NCBI GenBank assembly: GCA_964036315.1
Contig: OZ038496.1
Span: forward strand, 20,038,185 to 20,102,184
Direction of reading: 5' to 3'
DNA: 64,000 nt
DNA from: Acanthosepion esculentum
Lineage: Eukaryota > Mollusca > Cephalopoda > Sepiida > Sepiidae
A program made the translations under genes and the position numbers. Position 1 is the first letter of the stretch; each line of letters begins with the position of its first letter. The notes below the pieces were generated by a model. That model was not told the DNA's origin, made no database searches, and saw nothing but the letters and a program-made list of their open reading frames with translations. Of the stretch, positions 22,520-34,505 are shown in pieces.

Positions 22520-22712
22520 AACAATATTGTTTTCACCTAGAAAAATATCCTGAGCAAAGAAAGAAAAAAAAACAAAAAAGTACCAATGAAGTAAATCAAC
22601 ACCTTGACTATCTAGACAGAGCAAAAAATGCTTCACAATGCCAATACTTAATAAAGAACACCTTGAACCGCTACACAAGTTTCACACTCTTGCAATCTTC
22701 AAGCAACTAGGG

Positions 22713-22761
<49 letters not shown>

Positions 22762-22780
22762 GTATGTGTGTGTGTGTATG
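22515..22780 (+). repeat. Dispersed repeat R3, copy 2, with TA/TATG microsatellite
   Basis: See the copy at 20739-21080. The right end passes into (TA)n and then TATG/TGTG repeats at 22716-22780. Confidence 0.5.
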
Positions 22781-22957
22781 TATAAACGAGTGTTATTTTA
22801 GAAAGCAAATATTTATTTTTCAACATAATATCCTTCCTTGTCAGTAGACTTAACACTTCTCCATTAATCACAGATTGAACATGATACAGCAAAAGTTTCA
22901 GATCAAAATTCTGCTAACTTTGTTGAGCTACAGATTTAGTGATCCACTATTGTGTCT

Positions 22958-23016
22958 ATATATATATATATATACATATATATATGTGTGTGTATGTATG
23001 TATGTGTGTGTGTGCA
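22958..23016. repeat. TA/TG microsatellite
   Basis: Compound TA, TATG and TG repeat of about 60 bp. Confidence 0.9.
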
Positions 23017-23059
23017 TGCATTTTTACCTTATCTTTCTTTTGTATTTATGGTTTCTTTG

Positions 23060-23940
23060 ATTAATTAACAGAGGCTTAGCTTAGGTAAGCCAGTTAGAAT
23101 CTTATTAACTTTCCTAATAAAAACAAAGTGGTAAAACCCAGCAACTTCGCATTATCCACGTAGTCTTCAACAAAACCAAATATTTCTGGGGAGAAAATAC
23201 AACAAAAAGAGCGCAAATATAACCTAAATGCCATAAAAAAATATTGAAACAGTTTCATCCTGGTTTTCATCTACTTTTCCCCTTTCTTCTTTTTTTGCTT
23301 TTGTTTTTTGTCTCCTTGCCAAAAAGAATTCCATGCTTGCATCTTCATCAGACAAGATGAGAAAACGAGGCATTCACTGCCACTGCAGTTGTTGTTGTAG
23401 ATTTGTAAAACTGTAGAAAAGAGAGAATAGTTTGACTGTAAATAAATGCCAAAGGATTTCCTTAGCCTCTAGTTATGTACAGACAGACAGGCAACTGCTC
23501 ATTGTCGGCAAGGAACATGTTGTTAACTGATGCAATGTTTGTAAAATGCCAGAAACTGTCTGATGCCAGCACTTTACCTGATATCAAACTAAAAGTACAT
23601 CTACAATCAGGAATTCTTCTTACACCTGTTATTAATCACTGACTACTGTGCCTTTTGAGTTTTTTGACTGGTTGTCCTTAAGTTTATTAAGAGGCTCAAG
23701 TTAAGGATAGAAGAGGTTTTTAAGTTATATAAAGTTTATTAACTGGTTTTTCTTATCCTTATACACTTTTTTGTTTTTTGCATATCAAGTCTTGAGAACT
23801 ACTATCAACTTATAAAGCTGAGAGTGTGGCTTTTTTTACATCATTAAATTAGTTGCCTGCAAGTAAATCTACTTGTGTTTTCTGAATGGTTGGCATTGCC
23901 AATATGGTTCATACATTCTACTGGGAGAATATGAATTTCT
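23060..23940. other. No gene recognised
   Basis: No supported reading frame. A SINE-tail-like phrase, 'cttcatcagacaagatgag', lies near 23343. Confidence 0.4.
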
Positions 23941-23944
23941 CTAT

Positions 23945-24390
23945 ATCAGGATGGTAATGGTAATATTAGCCAATTCCCTACAAGGAAATGTTTGACATTT
24001 ATTGACCAAGCAGACAGTACTGCTTTTGGTTGAAGTTTATAAAATCTTTCCTTTAAAACAATTTTTCAAAGATATCAATACAACCACTTGTTGACTAAAA
24101 TCAATGATAGACAATTAGAAGATACAAGGCCATATTTAAAAAAAATTAGACTGGCTATATTTGGCGGCATATAAGAACTCCTCAGAAACAGGAACAGTAC
24201 CGCAAATCTCAAAAATACTTTTCAAGTTTTATATACAAAGTTGTGATATCTTGTAGGCAAATATGTTAATGGTTATGGTAATATTAACTGTTTCCCTACA
24301 AGAAACATTCAGCATTCATTGACCAATCAGCCAGCAGTGCCATCAGTTAAAATCTATAAAATCTTTCTATTAAAACAATCTTTCAGGAAA
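23945..24390. repeat. Direct duplication, period about 320 bp
   Basis: 'atggtaatattagcc' to 'aaaatctttcctttaaaaca' (23950-24060) recurs diverged as 'atggtaatattaact' to 'aaaatctttctattaaaaca' (24274-24377). Confidence 0.65.
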
Positions 24391-24419
24391 ATAAGTTTCT
24401 CAAGTTCAGTCACTGTTAT

Positions 24420-24690
24420 TGCTCTTTCCTATATTGACAGGAGTTTCCTTCCTAACCTTTTATTTGAAGTAGTGTAGAATGTCAATATCTTCATTATGTC
24501 ATCATTTTCTCTTTGAGTAACATATAATATCCATTTTAGTTGTTGCTGCTGTTGGTTGTTCTCAAGTGATGTGGTGTCTTTAATTTGGTACAGCTCTTTG
24601 TTTTTGATTCTGTGCCACCAGTTCACAAACAAAAGGAATGAAGCCTGAGGGTTTTGGTAAAGAAGGATGATTGTTGCCAAAACCCTTGGA
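24420..24690 (+). repeat. Dispersed repeat R4, copy 1
   Basis: Contains 'gttgttgctgctgttgg' and 'caagtgatgtggtgtc', then 'tttggtacagctctttg'. A plus copy lies at 54510-54720 and a minus copy at 39555-39725. The minus copy has 'aacagcagcaacaactaaaa' and 'aggttaggaaggaaaccc', the latter matching 'tttccttcctaacctt' here. The family is not recognised. Confidence 0.65.
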
Positions 24691-25149
24691 CTTCACTCAC
24701 TCGAAGCCTTTTTAGCGATTGAGCTTAGATGGCAGTTGTATACAGCTGACAGTTGAGATATTTCTAAATGGATTTGGCACCATGGATGTCATCTATATGA
24801 AAGTCTTGATCTGATGAGACTCTAAGAATATGACTCAAGTTTTCATGCTGATGTTTTGTAGTGGTTGGATGAAACTATCTCTAGTGCAACCTATTCTATA
24901 TTCAGTTTCCTTTTCGCCAATACTAAATTTGTTATAACTGATCCATATGTTGAGGTAACTGAAGTATTTTGTATTTACTAATTCCACATAGTGTTGGATA
25001 ACTGAATGACAAAGTGGACAAAGTCTTACACAGTAAATTGATATCCAAGTTCTTACCACATTTCATCTTTCTTATCAAATCTTCTGTTGTTTCAATGTGG
25101 AATATTTAAAAACTACAGTGATAAAAACCAAAACAGAAGTGTTGGAAAA

Positions 25150-25640
25150 CTACATGAAATTGGTTGAGATTTTGTGTCTAGATGTGTTGGATGGCAAAAA
25201 TTTTTAAATTCAAAAGTGAATGCTGGACAATCTCCTCACAAATGAAGAAGAAACTTGAAACAACAGAATGTGATTCTACAGAAGGATGCTGAGAATACCA
25301 TGGACCGAATATGTGAGCAATGACAAAGTTTTAGAGAAAATGTAAACAAAAAAGAACTCTCATACTTAACATCAGAAAGAGATAGTTATAATTTCTAGGG
25401 CACATAATGAATTTGATACCCACAGGCTATATTAAAGGCAAGAGAGAGAAAAGCAATGCGTAACCTACCTAGCGAGCTTGAGTAAATGGATGGTGGGACA
25501 AGGTTTAGGAGAGATAACAAAAAGACAAAATCCATTAAGAGGACAGGAAATTGTGGAGAGCCATGATCACCTACATCCTGAAGAGTCACACCATATAAAA
25601 TAAGTAGTTCACCCCTTATTTGAATTCATCAGATATTCAT
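25150..25640 (+). mobile_element. LINE C 3' end, plus strand
   Basis: 'gaatgctggacaatctcctc' (CWTIS block) is followed by 'gattctacagaaggatgctg' and 'cttaacatcagaaagagatag'. 'gacaggaaattgtggagagcc' (DRKLWRA block) comes next, then the 3' sequence 'agttcaccccttatttgaat'. The same 3' phrase closes the minus copy at 32965. Multiple frame breaks. Confidence 0.75.
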
Positions 25641-25644
25641 TCAG

Positions 25645-25915
25645 TTAATACGTGCCATATGTGATGCATGCTTGGGTGATCATGTATCTTTCGAGACTGA
25701 CAAGGCAAATTCTTTTCCTACAGTATGTTGCCATTTCTTTCTGTAGTAGACTGGTTGCCAACTAAGGCTAAAGAACCCAGTCTGTCCTGCTACTGGGGGG
25801 AGAAGAGATGAATTCATTCCTTTCTCAAGATTATTTGTGCGTAAATGAATCTAAGAAACTCGACTGAGTTCTCACTCAGAGCTGATATCCATTACACCAC
25901 AATGCACATCAGATA
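25645..25915 (-). mobile_element. SINE S1, minus strand, near full length
   Basis: Begins with the S1 tail in reverse ('gtgccatatgtgatgcatgc') and contains 'tgccatttctttctgtagta' and 'ggttgccaac'. It ends with 'gatatccattacaccac', the reverse of the box A side. It directly follows the LINE C 3' end with a gap of only a few bases. Confidence 0.75.
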
Positions 25916-25919
25916 TTAC

Positions 25920-26060
25920 TAATGACAAAGCACAAAAAGTATATGGATGGCAGAACAGGGTTGAGGAGAGTTAACAAAAAGATACAATTTACTAAGAGCT
26001 GCAAAGGACAGGAAATTGTGGAGAGCCATGTTTGTTAGCATGATGATGTGACATGGTACA
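25920..26060 (+). mobile_element. LINE C fragment, plus strand
   Basis: 'atggatggcagaacagg', then 'gagagttaacaaaaagata', then 'gacaggaaattgtggagagcc' repeat the end of the LINE C copy just upstream, across the intervening SINE. Confidence 0.65.
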
Positions 26061-26084
26061 TAGAAGGAGGAGTATCTCTGTGAT

Positions 26085-27255
26085 TGTGTTGTGTGACCTG
26101 GATTATTTTTATCCGCATTTTGATTTGGTTATCATGCTAGAATGTTCCCCATCATTCAAATCAAAATTTTCAATTTTGAAACTAATGAACTACCTACAAA
26201 CATTACTCTCTTCTATGGCACTGTAGGGATACAGAATATATCTTTCTCACAGTCTTCAATTTGGGAAAACCCAAGACCCAAGCTGTTGTTTCCCTTTTGT
26301 GGAATATATCCTTGCCTGGGACATAGTAGATGAATCTGTTTGAATCTGGGGTCCTAAACATGGCTTCTCCAGACACAGAAGTATCTCCATATTATATGTA
26401 AGAACATTCCTTTTTGTTTCTCCTTAAACTCTGCTTTGCTGTGTAAATATATATGATATATTGTTTTCTATCTGGGACATCTGTATATATGTATATATAT
26501 ATAGTTTTGTGTATGTCTTAGTAGTATAAAAGTTTCTCTGAGAATAAAGCATGTTTGTCGTTCCTTTTCCATTCAGCCATTCCATTCCATCCATGAAATA
26601 TGGTGTTATTATATCAGGGATATAATAATACCCATAATGGTGAAAATTGAAATGGAAAAATAAATCTTTCTTCCATACTCTCTCCCATTACAGCAGCATC
26701 TCCATAAATGGTACATACCTTTTTTCCTGTTTTCTAGCACTTTCTTTTTCGAAATAAAGGAGTACCAAATGATGAAATGTATCTAATTTTACTCCCTTTT
26801 CATTTTAACATAAAGTATTTAAATTTCACAATCCTCACAAAAATTATATAGAAATATGCATTGAAATGCCACCTTTTAGAATATGTGTAGATATCATAAA
26901 TTTCAATCACATGTGTAATGGAATAATGTGTCCAAACACCACTTACTGAAAAATGCTACAAATTTTTGTTCTTACCCAATATATAATACATCCTTTTTTA
27001 GATAGTATTTGTCATATCTAATAGTGGAAACTCTTCATACAATTATCTTAAAGGTAACTTTCTCTCTGCCTAAACAAGATCTAAATCTTATACAGAATCT
27101 TGTTATAACCAAATCACCTTTCATGGCAGCTGTCATTAGTCTTCAATTGCTTTCTTGTCTGCAGTAACTAAAACTATTAATAATACTATCAGAATAAATA
27201 ATCATGGATTCCTTAAGATATGGAGATGTAAGGTAAATTTTCTCAAGCAGGCTGT
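26085..27255. repeat. Local direct duplication, unit 1
   Basis: Starts 'tgtgacctggattattttt' and 'gattttgatttggttatcat'-type sequence, and is repeated from about 27268. The part 26695-27000 matches 27418-27660. The part 27000-27250 matches 28545-28780, sharing 'aactaaaactattaataata' and 'tatcagaataaataatca'. Unit 1 carries an extra 471-bp LTR-like insertion at 26222-26692. Confidence 0.8.
26222..26692 (+). mobile_element. Solo-LTR-like element, 471 bp
   Basis: Bounded by TGTA...TACA and flanked by 'gcac' on the left and 'gcag' on the right, a possible imperfect 4-bp target duplication. The duplicated unit 2 (near 27408) lacks the insert and reads straight through. Internally there are a 'gatatattg' TATA-like word and 'gagaataaagca', a polyadenylation-like word. 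A related copy ends at 56527. This fits a solo LTR, but no internal retrotransposon domain or primer-binding site is attached. Confidence 0.55.
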
Positions 27256-27261
27256 GATGAC

Positions 27262-28780
27262 CCGTGTTGTATGACCTGGATTATTTTGAATCAGAATTTT
27301 GATTTGGTTATCATCAACAACTGCAGGCCTGCCGAAAAGGTTTTAGTCTTCTGAATCAAAAATTTCCACTTCTAAACCTTGTAAACAACTTACAAATATT
27401 ACTCTAAGCTATGTCACCATCTCCATAAATGACACATATCTTCTTTACTGTTTATACCATGTTTTTCCCTTTTGTAAATAAAAAAAAGCATCAAATGATG
27501 AAAACAACTGTATTTTTTCTACATTATCACTGTAAAAATATTTCAAATTAGTGGACAAATCATATAGAAAGATGCATTGAAACGTCACTTTTCAGAACAT
27601 TGTTTAAATGTCATAAATTTCAATCACATATGAAGTGAAACCATGTGTACAAACAAGATTTCATTCTTACTGCTAAATATACCATTTTTCCCTCCTTTAT
27701 TTCTTAGCTACAGGGGTAGGGCTAAGACAGGGACAAACCACCCCCACTCCCTTCATATTCCATTGATAGTAAACAATTTCCATTTGGTCAGCTTCTTTCA
27801 TGATATTGCTGCTTTGTGAAATATACTACGATGAGAATGCTTCCCAAATCACAATAATCTTAACCTCTTCAAGTCTTGCATCAACCATTATCTAGCCTAC
27901 ATATTCTCACAATGTACAGTTTTTGCCTCCATAAGACAAGCTCATTTGGTGGTTTTGTATTAGGTGAACAATAGTTTTTAAAAAAACGCCAACTACTGAA
28001 ACTTTTATTATTTTAATTATTAGTTTCATATTCTTCTAATTAATTCCACAAAAATATTTTTAAAATTTTGGATGTAAAGAAAGGAAAAACCAGTTTTCAA
28101 AAATACTACAAACTGTTGTTTCAACCCTAAAAATACTAAAAATACTTTCATGGTAAGTGTTCGGTTGAGTGCTTCGCTATGGTACCTAGACATTTTTAAT
28201 TTAATCCCAGTACTAGACTGGCATCAAGATCTCATCAATTTACAATTGAGCTGGCTAGATGTAGCTATAAGTTCTATGCTAACAGTTTCTTTTCTCACAC
28301 TTCTCACTTGAGGAACTCCCTTCCAGCTCTATGCTTTCCAGCCAACTTTAATCTGCAAAAATTTAAATACAATGTTAATTGCTATCCACAATCCTCCTGA
28401 TTACTCTTTCCTCTTCCCACTCATTATTAATGTTTCTGTTCCTAATTTTTCTATACTCTGTAACCCCTTGTGTCTTAGTGGCTTTACTGCCTTGCATGGT
28501 GTGATACCAATTAAAAGAAAAAATAAACACTATATAATATCTTTTATTTGATAATATTTTCCATATCTAATAGTGGAAGCTCTTCATACAATTATTTTTT
28601 CTTCCAACCTAAACAAGACCTAAATCTTGTTATAACCAACAAACCTTTTATTACAGCTGCCATTATTCTTCAATTTCCTTCTCATCTGTAGAAACTAAAA
28701 CTATTAATAATACTATCAGAATAAATAATCAAGGATTCCTTAGGGTATGGATATGTAAGCTGAGCTTTCCCAAGCTGGTA
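27262..28780. repeat. Local direct duplication, unit 2
   Basis: Second copy of 26085-27255 without the LTR-like insert, but itself interrupted at about 27660-28540 by DNA that includes a LINE A 3' end. Confidence 0.75.
28170..28525 (+). mobile_element. LINE A 3' end, plus strand
   Basis: Translates in pieces like the last part of LINE A ('ctcacttgaggaactccctt' is the R/SLRNSLP block). It ends with the family's terminal phrase 'taaccccttgtgtcttagtg', 'gctttactgccttgcatgg' and an A-rich tail. Confidence 0.8.
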
Positions 28781-29274
28781 GAGGGTGAAGCGCTTGTTAT
28801 TACAACAATGCTGCCCTTTTCACCATCTTTACCAATTCTTAATCCATCCCTGTTTCTTTCATTCCTTACAAATCATTAAATGTGATGGGGACAAATTTTT
28901 ACCCTGTTGAGCTATTTCTCTCCTAAACAGAAATGAGAAATAAAAAAAATGTCTTCAGCTTTTTTTATTTCCCATTTTATTGTTGTTGAGAAAAAGAATT
29001 TATTCCCTCAGGGCAGAAATGCATTCTGTTGGCAAATTCATGTTGTCTGATGGGCTTTGTTTTATGGAATAATGTACTCATCATGCCTGTAACAGGGTTT
29101 GACAGGTATTTTTTCAACTTCTATTTTGTGTGACATAAATATACAAAATTAATATCTCAGAATATCTTTTCTCATAAAATACTGTGAAGATCATATATCA
29201 TCGGGTGTATGCTAACAGACCAATGTAATAAAGAAATTTTGTGGGAGCACATAACAATGTTAGAAATGCTTCTT

Positions 29275-29800
29275 CAAAGGACTTTTTTACAATGTTGTTC
29301 ATACTGTACAAGGCCCGAGTGCCACTCGAAATAGAGGGTTAATGAGTAAGAGTCACAATTTATGCAGATATGTGGAGAAGATTAACCCTAGATTTGAACA
29401 GATTAAGATTGTAGTGATCAGAGAAGCATCCTCTTGGGAGTCAGTTCTATAAAGCAGCAGGTCATGGAAAGAAGCTCTCACTAATGGAATATGACAGTGG
29501 TTGCTACAATGTGTATAGCATGGTGGTTTTAGCTGTGAAGGTTAGAACTGGTGGAATGAAGAAATGTAGTTCATCTGAGAAATTTCCATGGAAACAGTGA
29601 TAGAATAGTGAGAGACTTGTAACATTTCATTTCATCCATGGGAAAGGGGTTGTAGAGTGGAAAACAAGTCATCACCCATAAGGATGCAAAAATGCTTTTG
29701 GATTCTATAGAGACTGGGAAGTTAAGATGGGGCAGCTCTTGTCTGTATATGGCAACAATACTCCATTTTTTCAAGCTAACATGAACTATTAATGATTAAA
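29275..29800 (-). mobile_element. LINE B 3' end, minus strand
   Basis: On the minus strand the sequence starts near 29790 with 'ggagtattgttgccatatac' (YCCH-type block shared with LINE A proteins). It proceeds through degraded frames to the end phrase 'gagtggcactcgggccttgt' and an A-rich tail at 29275. Related minus copies: 32000-32490, 47860-48130, 59325-59540 and 60777-60995. LINE A and LINE B appear to be related jockey/CR1-like families. Confidence 0.7.
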
Positions 29801-29864
29801 AGTTATTAGGCTTAGTAAACTATTAACACACTAATGGTAATTGGAAATTTTGGAGCTGCTTCTC

Positions 29865-30365
29865 TCTTTATATGATAAATTTTTGAGATTCAGTATTTCT
29901 TTTTTCTCATAAATTATTTTAATAACCATAGATTTGGGGGATTCAAAAATTTTAGTGACCTATTCATTTTTTTTATACCTTTAAGATTTTTGTATTCAAC
30001 ATTTGAAAAATTAGTCCTCTATTTATATCCATACATTTTGGCAATGAATGTTTTTAAGAATTGATTTCTTTTTACATACACAAATTTTGAGACACAAAAT
30101 TTTTAGCAAACAATTCTCTTTTTTATATCCATAAATATTTCTGAGTAAACATTTTTGGGGAATTAGTTCTCTCTTTTTTTATATCAATAAATTTTTTGCG
30201 TTTCAGTATTTTCAGGAATTGATTCTGTCTTTCTTTATATCGATAAAACTTTGAGATTCAACATTCTTGGGAACTGGTTATCTCTTTCATTATATTCATA
30301 AATTTTGAGGAATGAAAATGTTTGAAAACTGGTTTTTCCTTTCTTTACATCCATAATTAAAAAAA
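29865..30365. repeat. Degenerate 60-bp tandem repeat
   Basis: About eight units with the pattern 'tatat..ataaatttt..gag', then 'ttcagtatttt', then 'gaattg.t..tctcttt'. Divergence is high. Confidence 0.65.
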
Positions 30366-30838
30366 AAAATTTCTGTGGAATTAATCAGAAAAATATGAAA
30401 CCGATAAATAAAATTTTCCTCAGGTGCCAACATTTGCATATTTGATTTTACAAAAATAATACAAGGTAAAAAATACAGTTTAAAAACATTTCTCTTTTCT
30501 GGTTTTAATTTTTTTATATTTGTCACTGATGAGTTGTGCTAACCTAATTTTGTAAAATGGCAGATTTGGGTTAAAAGATTGTTGAACTTGATTATAGATG
30601 AGGTAAAACTTTAATTTTACACAAATCCAGAACTGCTTCTATGAACTTGTGCAATTTTATTAACTGCCCTGTGCAAACAATTTGAATCAAACTGTCACTT
30701 CTTCTAAGTTATTCTAAACACCCATCTTTGGATCTTACCTAAAAACAGCAACATATTGACTCTGGCAATCTGAAATGATGCCTGTTCTAAAAAAGAGAGA
30801 TAAATTGCTGAAAGATTTCTAAAATAATGTTTCTTTTT
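30366..30838. other. No gene recognised
   Basis: AT-rich sequence with no supported feature. Confidence 0.4.
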
Positions 30839-31060
30839 TTTTTCTGAAATCATTTTACCCCAAGCAAGGCAATAAAACCCACTAAGATGAAAAAGATGAC
30901 TGGCTGTTAAAGAAGCAGAGAGGGAAATAAAAGGGGAGGATTCAAGGAGACAGATAATGATGATTGATATTGCATTTAAATTTTTACAAAATTGTAGTTG
31001 ACAGAAAAACAGGAAGTTTGTGTCTGCAAGAGTTGATTTTCCTTCTGTTTCTAACATCAA
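30839..31060 (-). mobile_element. LINE A 3' end, minus strand
   Basis: The T-rich start and 'cattttaccccaagcaaggc' are the reverse of the family's 3' terminal phrase. The following 150 bp match 31284-31440 closely. Confidence 0.75.
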
Positions 31061-31283
31061 TCTAACCGTTAATAAGTGGGAAAAGTCTGGGGTTTTTTTT
31101 ACAGTTAAATGTAAGCAGACTACTTTTGTTTTAAGTCATAATGTGTTTCCTGACATTTTTATTTTATGTTTCTATCAAAGAAATAAAATGGTATAATTCC
31201 GTTTGTCTTTGAAGATGATCAGTTAATTCAGTTGGCAAGTCGTAAACAGATCTTTGATCTCAAAGTCCTACACCAGTAAGCGT

Positions 31284-31790
31284 TAAAAGCCACTAAGATG
31301 CAAGGGGTTACCGAGCGTAAAAGAAGCAGAGAGGGAAATAAAAGGAGAGGATTCAAGGAGACAGATGATGATGATTGATATTGCATTCAAATCTTTGAAG
31401 ATTTTAGTTGACAGCAAAGCAAGAAACCAGAAGTGAGTTTCACAAATGTTAAGTGCAAGAGTAGAAACTATTATTATAGAATCTAGAGTTACAACAGTGA
31501 AATTATGAGACTGCCAATCTAGTACTGCACTTAAATTCATGAAATCTAGTTACCAACAAAGAAAACTCATCAGAACAATTACCATGAAAGTATTTATAGA
31601 AAAAGCAATTAGAAGCCTCCTTATGGTTGGTGGAAAAGTGATTGAAGCTGAGATGCCAGATCTCTACCAATAGCATTGCCAATTCTTCTTTGGATTTTGT
31701 CAAGAATCTCTAAATATAAAATAGAAGCACCAGACTCGATGTGGCAGCAATATTTGCTGCATGAATGAATGGTAAAGTTTGTTGTCAGAA
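31284..31790 (-). mobile_element. LINE A C-terminal region and 3' end, minus strand
   Basis: Minus-strand translation includes 'FFYKYFHGNCSDEFSLLV', then 'TRFHEFKCSTRLAV', matching the LINE A C-terminal block (Y.YFHG.CSDE..LVP..HEF...TR.A). The upstream end reaches the 'CSKYCCH' block near 31765. Frame breaks are present. Confidence 0.85.
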
Positions 31791-31999
31791 ATCAAATGAT
31801 TAATGAATTGTTGTTTTTTTTTTAATGTTGTCAACTACCTATTGAGTAGAAAATATTAACAAACCAGATCTGATATCACAACAGTTCAATGTTCTTGGAT
31901 CATTGAAGGTGCCATATAGCTCAATACATCTATGAAATTAGATTTGATGTGAAATCCATCATGATTAAATTTTTTTATATACTAAATTTCACTCAATGC

Positions 32000-32490
32000 A
32001 AAGCTTAACACTCAAAATGGTAATATGAATGGAGGAGAAGGTGATAAGAAGTGAAGATTATGGGGATAAGAAATATGTTGATTGTCCCTTGACATAAAGA
32101 AAAGTTTGAAATGTTCAGACAAACAACCATATAGTAGTCTGTCTTGCAAAGTGACAATTATTTTTTTGGGGGAAAAAAAAAACATCAAAGAGGAGCTTAT
32201 ATTTGAAAGAGGGATGAAATGACAGTGATTTTATTCTGTGGAAGTGCATGGTGGCTCCTAACTATAAAGGACTGAACTGGTGAAACCAAAGAATGGTGTT
32301 CATTCGATATGGAAATAGAAACAGAGCAGCAACATGGTTGCAACGTTGGGTCTGTGAGAAAGAGGTTACAGAATGGAAAATAAACCTTCCCACACAAGAC
32401 TATGTAAATTAGTTTGAACTCATTAATGGCTAGAAAGTAAGGATTAAACAGCTCCTGGCCAGATATGGCTGCAGTATGCCGTTTTTTGGT
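32000..32490 (-). mobile_element. LINE B fragment, minus strand, diverged
   Basis: 'gaagtgaagattatggggat' at the left is shared with 47955. 'gaactggtgaaaccaaagaa' and 'gagaaagaggttacagaatgg' are shared with the 29.5-kb and 60.8-kb copies. Confidence 0.6.
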
Positions 32491-32964
32491 CTAATTTGAC
32501 TTTTGTAAAGATAAAGCATGGCAGGAATCAGGTACTTCCTGGAGCAAACGAAGGAACCAACTATTTTACGTTTTCTAATGATAAACAGCATAATTTGATC
32601 CAATCTGATATTAAAACCTCTTGATAAAAAACATCTATTAAAGTCATTTGTAACAACTCCTCTGGGTGAAGAAATATGGTCTAATTAGATATTTAAAATT
32701 TTTTGTTTTCTCTGTGCAATTTAGCAAAAATCTTATGCTGTTAATGTCTGAATAGTGTATATTTAGGCAGAAGTTTTTTTATTTATACAAGTTTGGTTAA
32801 AGACCAATAAATGTTTTTTGTTAAAGTATTTTTTCTATATTTCTGACCATTTCCTGGTTTCCGATGAAACTTTAAATATAAATTGTCCAGTGTCTGAATA
32901 CTTCAGATTTCATTGGTCATTTTCAAAGAGATTTGGTTTTGTGTTATATCATTGTTAATATCTG
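32491..32964. other. No gene recognised
   Basis: No supported frame or repeat. Confidence 0.4.
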
Positions 32965-33445
32965 CTGAATTCAAATAAGGGGTGAACTTCTTTTTCTCTT
33001 TCTTCTTTGTGCTGTGTTCCTTCAGGACATAGGCGACCACGGCTCTCCACAATTTCCTATCATTTGTATCTTTTAATAAATTTTGTCTTTTTGTTATCTC
33101 TCTTAAACTTTGCTCCGCTATCCATTTACTCACACTCACTTGGTGGGTTATGTGTTGTTTTCCTCCACTGTTCTTGCCTTCAATATGTCCTGTAAGTATC
33201 AAATTTTCCAAGCCCTCTTTTCTCATTATCTGCCCTAGAAATTTCAACTCTCTCTTTCTGATGTTAAGTATAAGTGTCCTTTTTTTGTTTACATTTCCTC
33301 GAAAACTTTGTCGTTGATCAGATGTTCAGTTCGTGGTATTTTTAGCATCCTTCTGTAGAACCACATTTCTGTTGCTTCAAGTCTTTTCTTCATCTATGAA
33401 GAGATTGTCCAGTATTCACTGCTATATAGGAGGACCAATATTACA
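32965..33445 (-). mobile_element. LINE C 3' end, minus strand
   Basis: A 114-codon minus frame (33247 to 32903) reads 'MKFLGQIMRKEGLENLILTG', then 'HIEGKNSGGKQHITHQVS', then 'SKWIAEQSLREITKRQNLLK', then 'DRKLWRAVVAYVLKEHST'. It is the most intact LINE C C-terminus here. Upstream blocks continue to 33445 in other frames. Confidence 0.85.
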
Positions 33446-33954
33446 TAACAGTTCAACATCTCAAAAATATCAGAGTCTAATTTCACCTTGTCACAAAATA
33501 GAAAAATAATTTTCCAGTTGTTTTTGGCTAAGAAAATTTTACATTTATTCTAAGAGTGTTATTTTTGTGGTGTGCATAGAGATTAATTTTCACAGTTCTC
33601 AAATCTCAAAGAATTTAGTTATTGAAGAATTACAATAACAGATTGTTAAATATGGTCCCAAGCATATAGATCATTATATTTTTGGTGTTTGGCAACAGGT
33701 GTTGTTGGTTTAATTATTACAGGTGAGAATAATATATTCTTCATAATATTCTTTTGATTAATAAAGCTCACATGTTTAGCAAACAGCATGATCAGAGCAG
33801 TCACTGCTTAAAATGAGGTGAAACAAAGTTAATGATTGAATTATTTCAAGATTTTTCATACTTTGACTGTATTTATGTTAAATGCATCTATAAACAAGCA
33901 TCAATAAAGTAACCAGTGGTGTGATTTTAACTGTATATTCTGTCTCTTTATTTG

Positions 33955-34110
33955 CTCCATAACTAGTGTAGAGAGGAGAAGTGGATTTCCACTTTTCCCA
34001 AGAGTATTAATGTAAAAGTGAATGCAAAGAGATTAGAATGGAATTTGAACTTGACTCACTAGTTTCATTTCCCTTGACAATAACTGTTATATTACCCACA
34101 CATCCACTTA
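33955..34110 (-). mobile_element. SINE S1 fragment, minus strand
   Basis: 'gaagtggatttccacttttc', then 'ccaagagtattaatgtaaa', then 'gaatttgaacttgactcac' match the middle and box B side of minus-strand S1 copies. Confidence 0.65.
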
Positions 34111-34234
34111 TGAGCATTGGTGAGTGAGCACTTAGATAAAACCAGTTCCTCATAACTGACTTACATACTTAAGAAATAGTAGCAGAAATCTTAAACTTGG
34201 CAGAGTCTAATTAATGTTTATGTTCTTTTTAAGA

Positions 34235-34505
34235 CATTTTTTTTATTTGTGCTCATTTTAATCCACATATCTTTTATTTGTGTTTTGTTTAAAATTATTT
34301 TTATTTGGGTTCTTTTTAATTAACATATATTTTATTCCCACTCTTTTTAATTAAGATATCTTTAATTTTTGCTCTTTTTAATCAAAATATCTTTAATTTG
34401 TGCTCTTTTTAATGAAGATATCTTTTATTTGTTTTCGGTTTAAATTTATTTTTATTTTTGCTCTTTTTAATAGAAACTTTTTTTATTTATACTTTTTTTT
34501 AATTA
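34235..34505. repeat. Degenerate 30-35-bp tandem repeat
   Basis: About eight units of 'gctctttttaat.aa.atat', 'ctttaattt' pattern. Confidence 0.75.
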
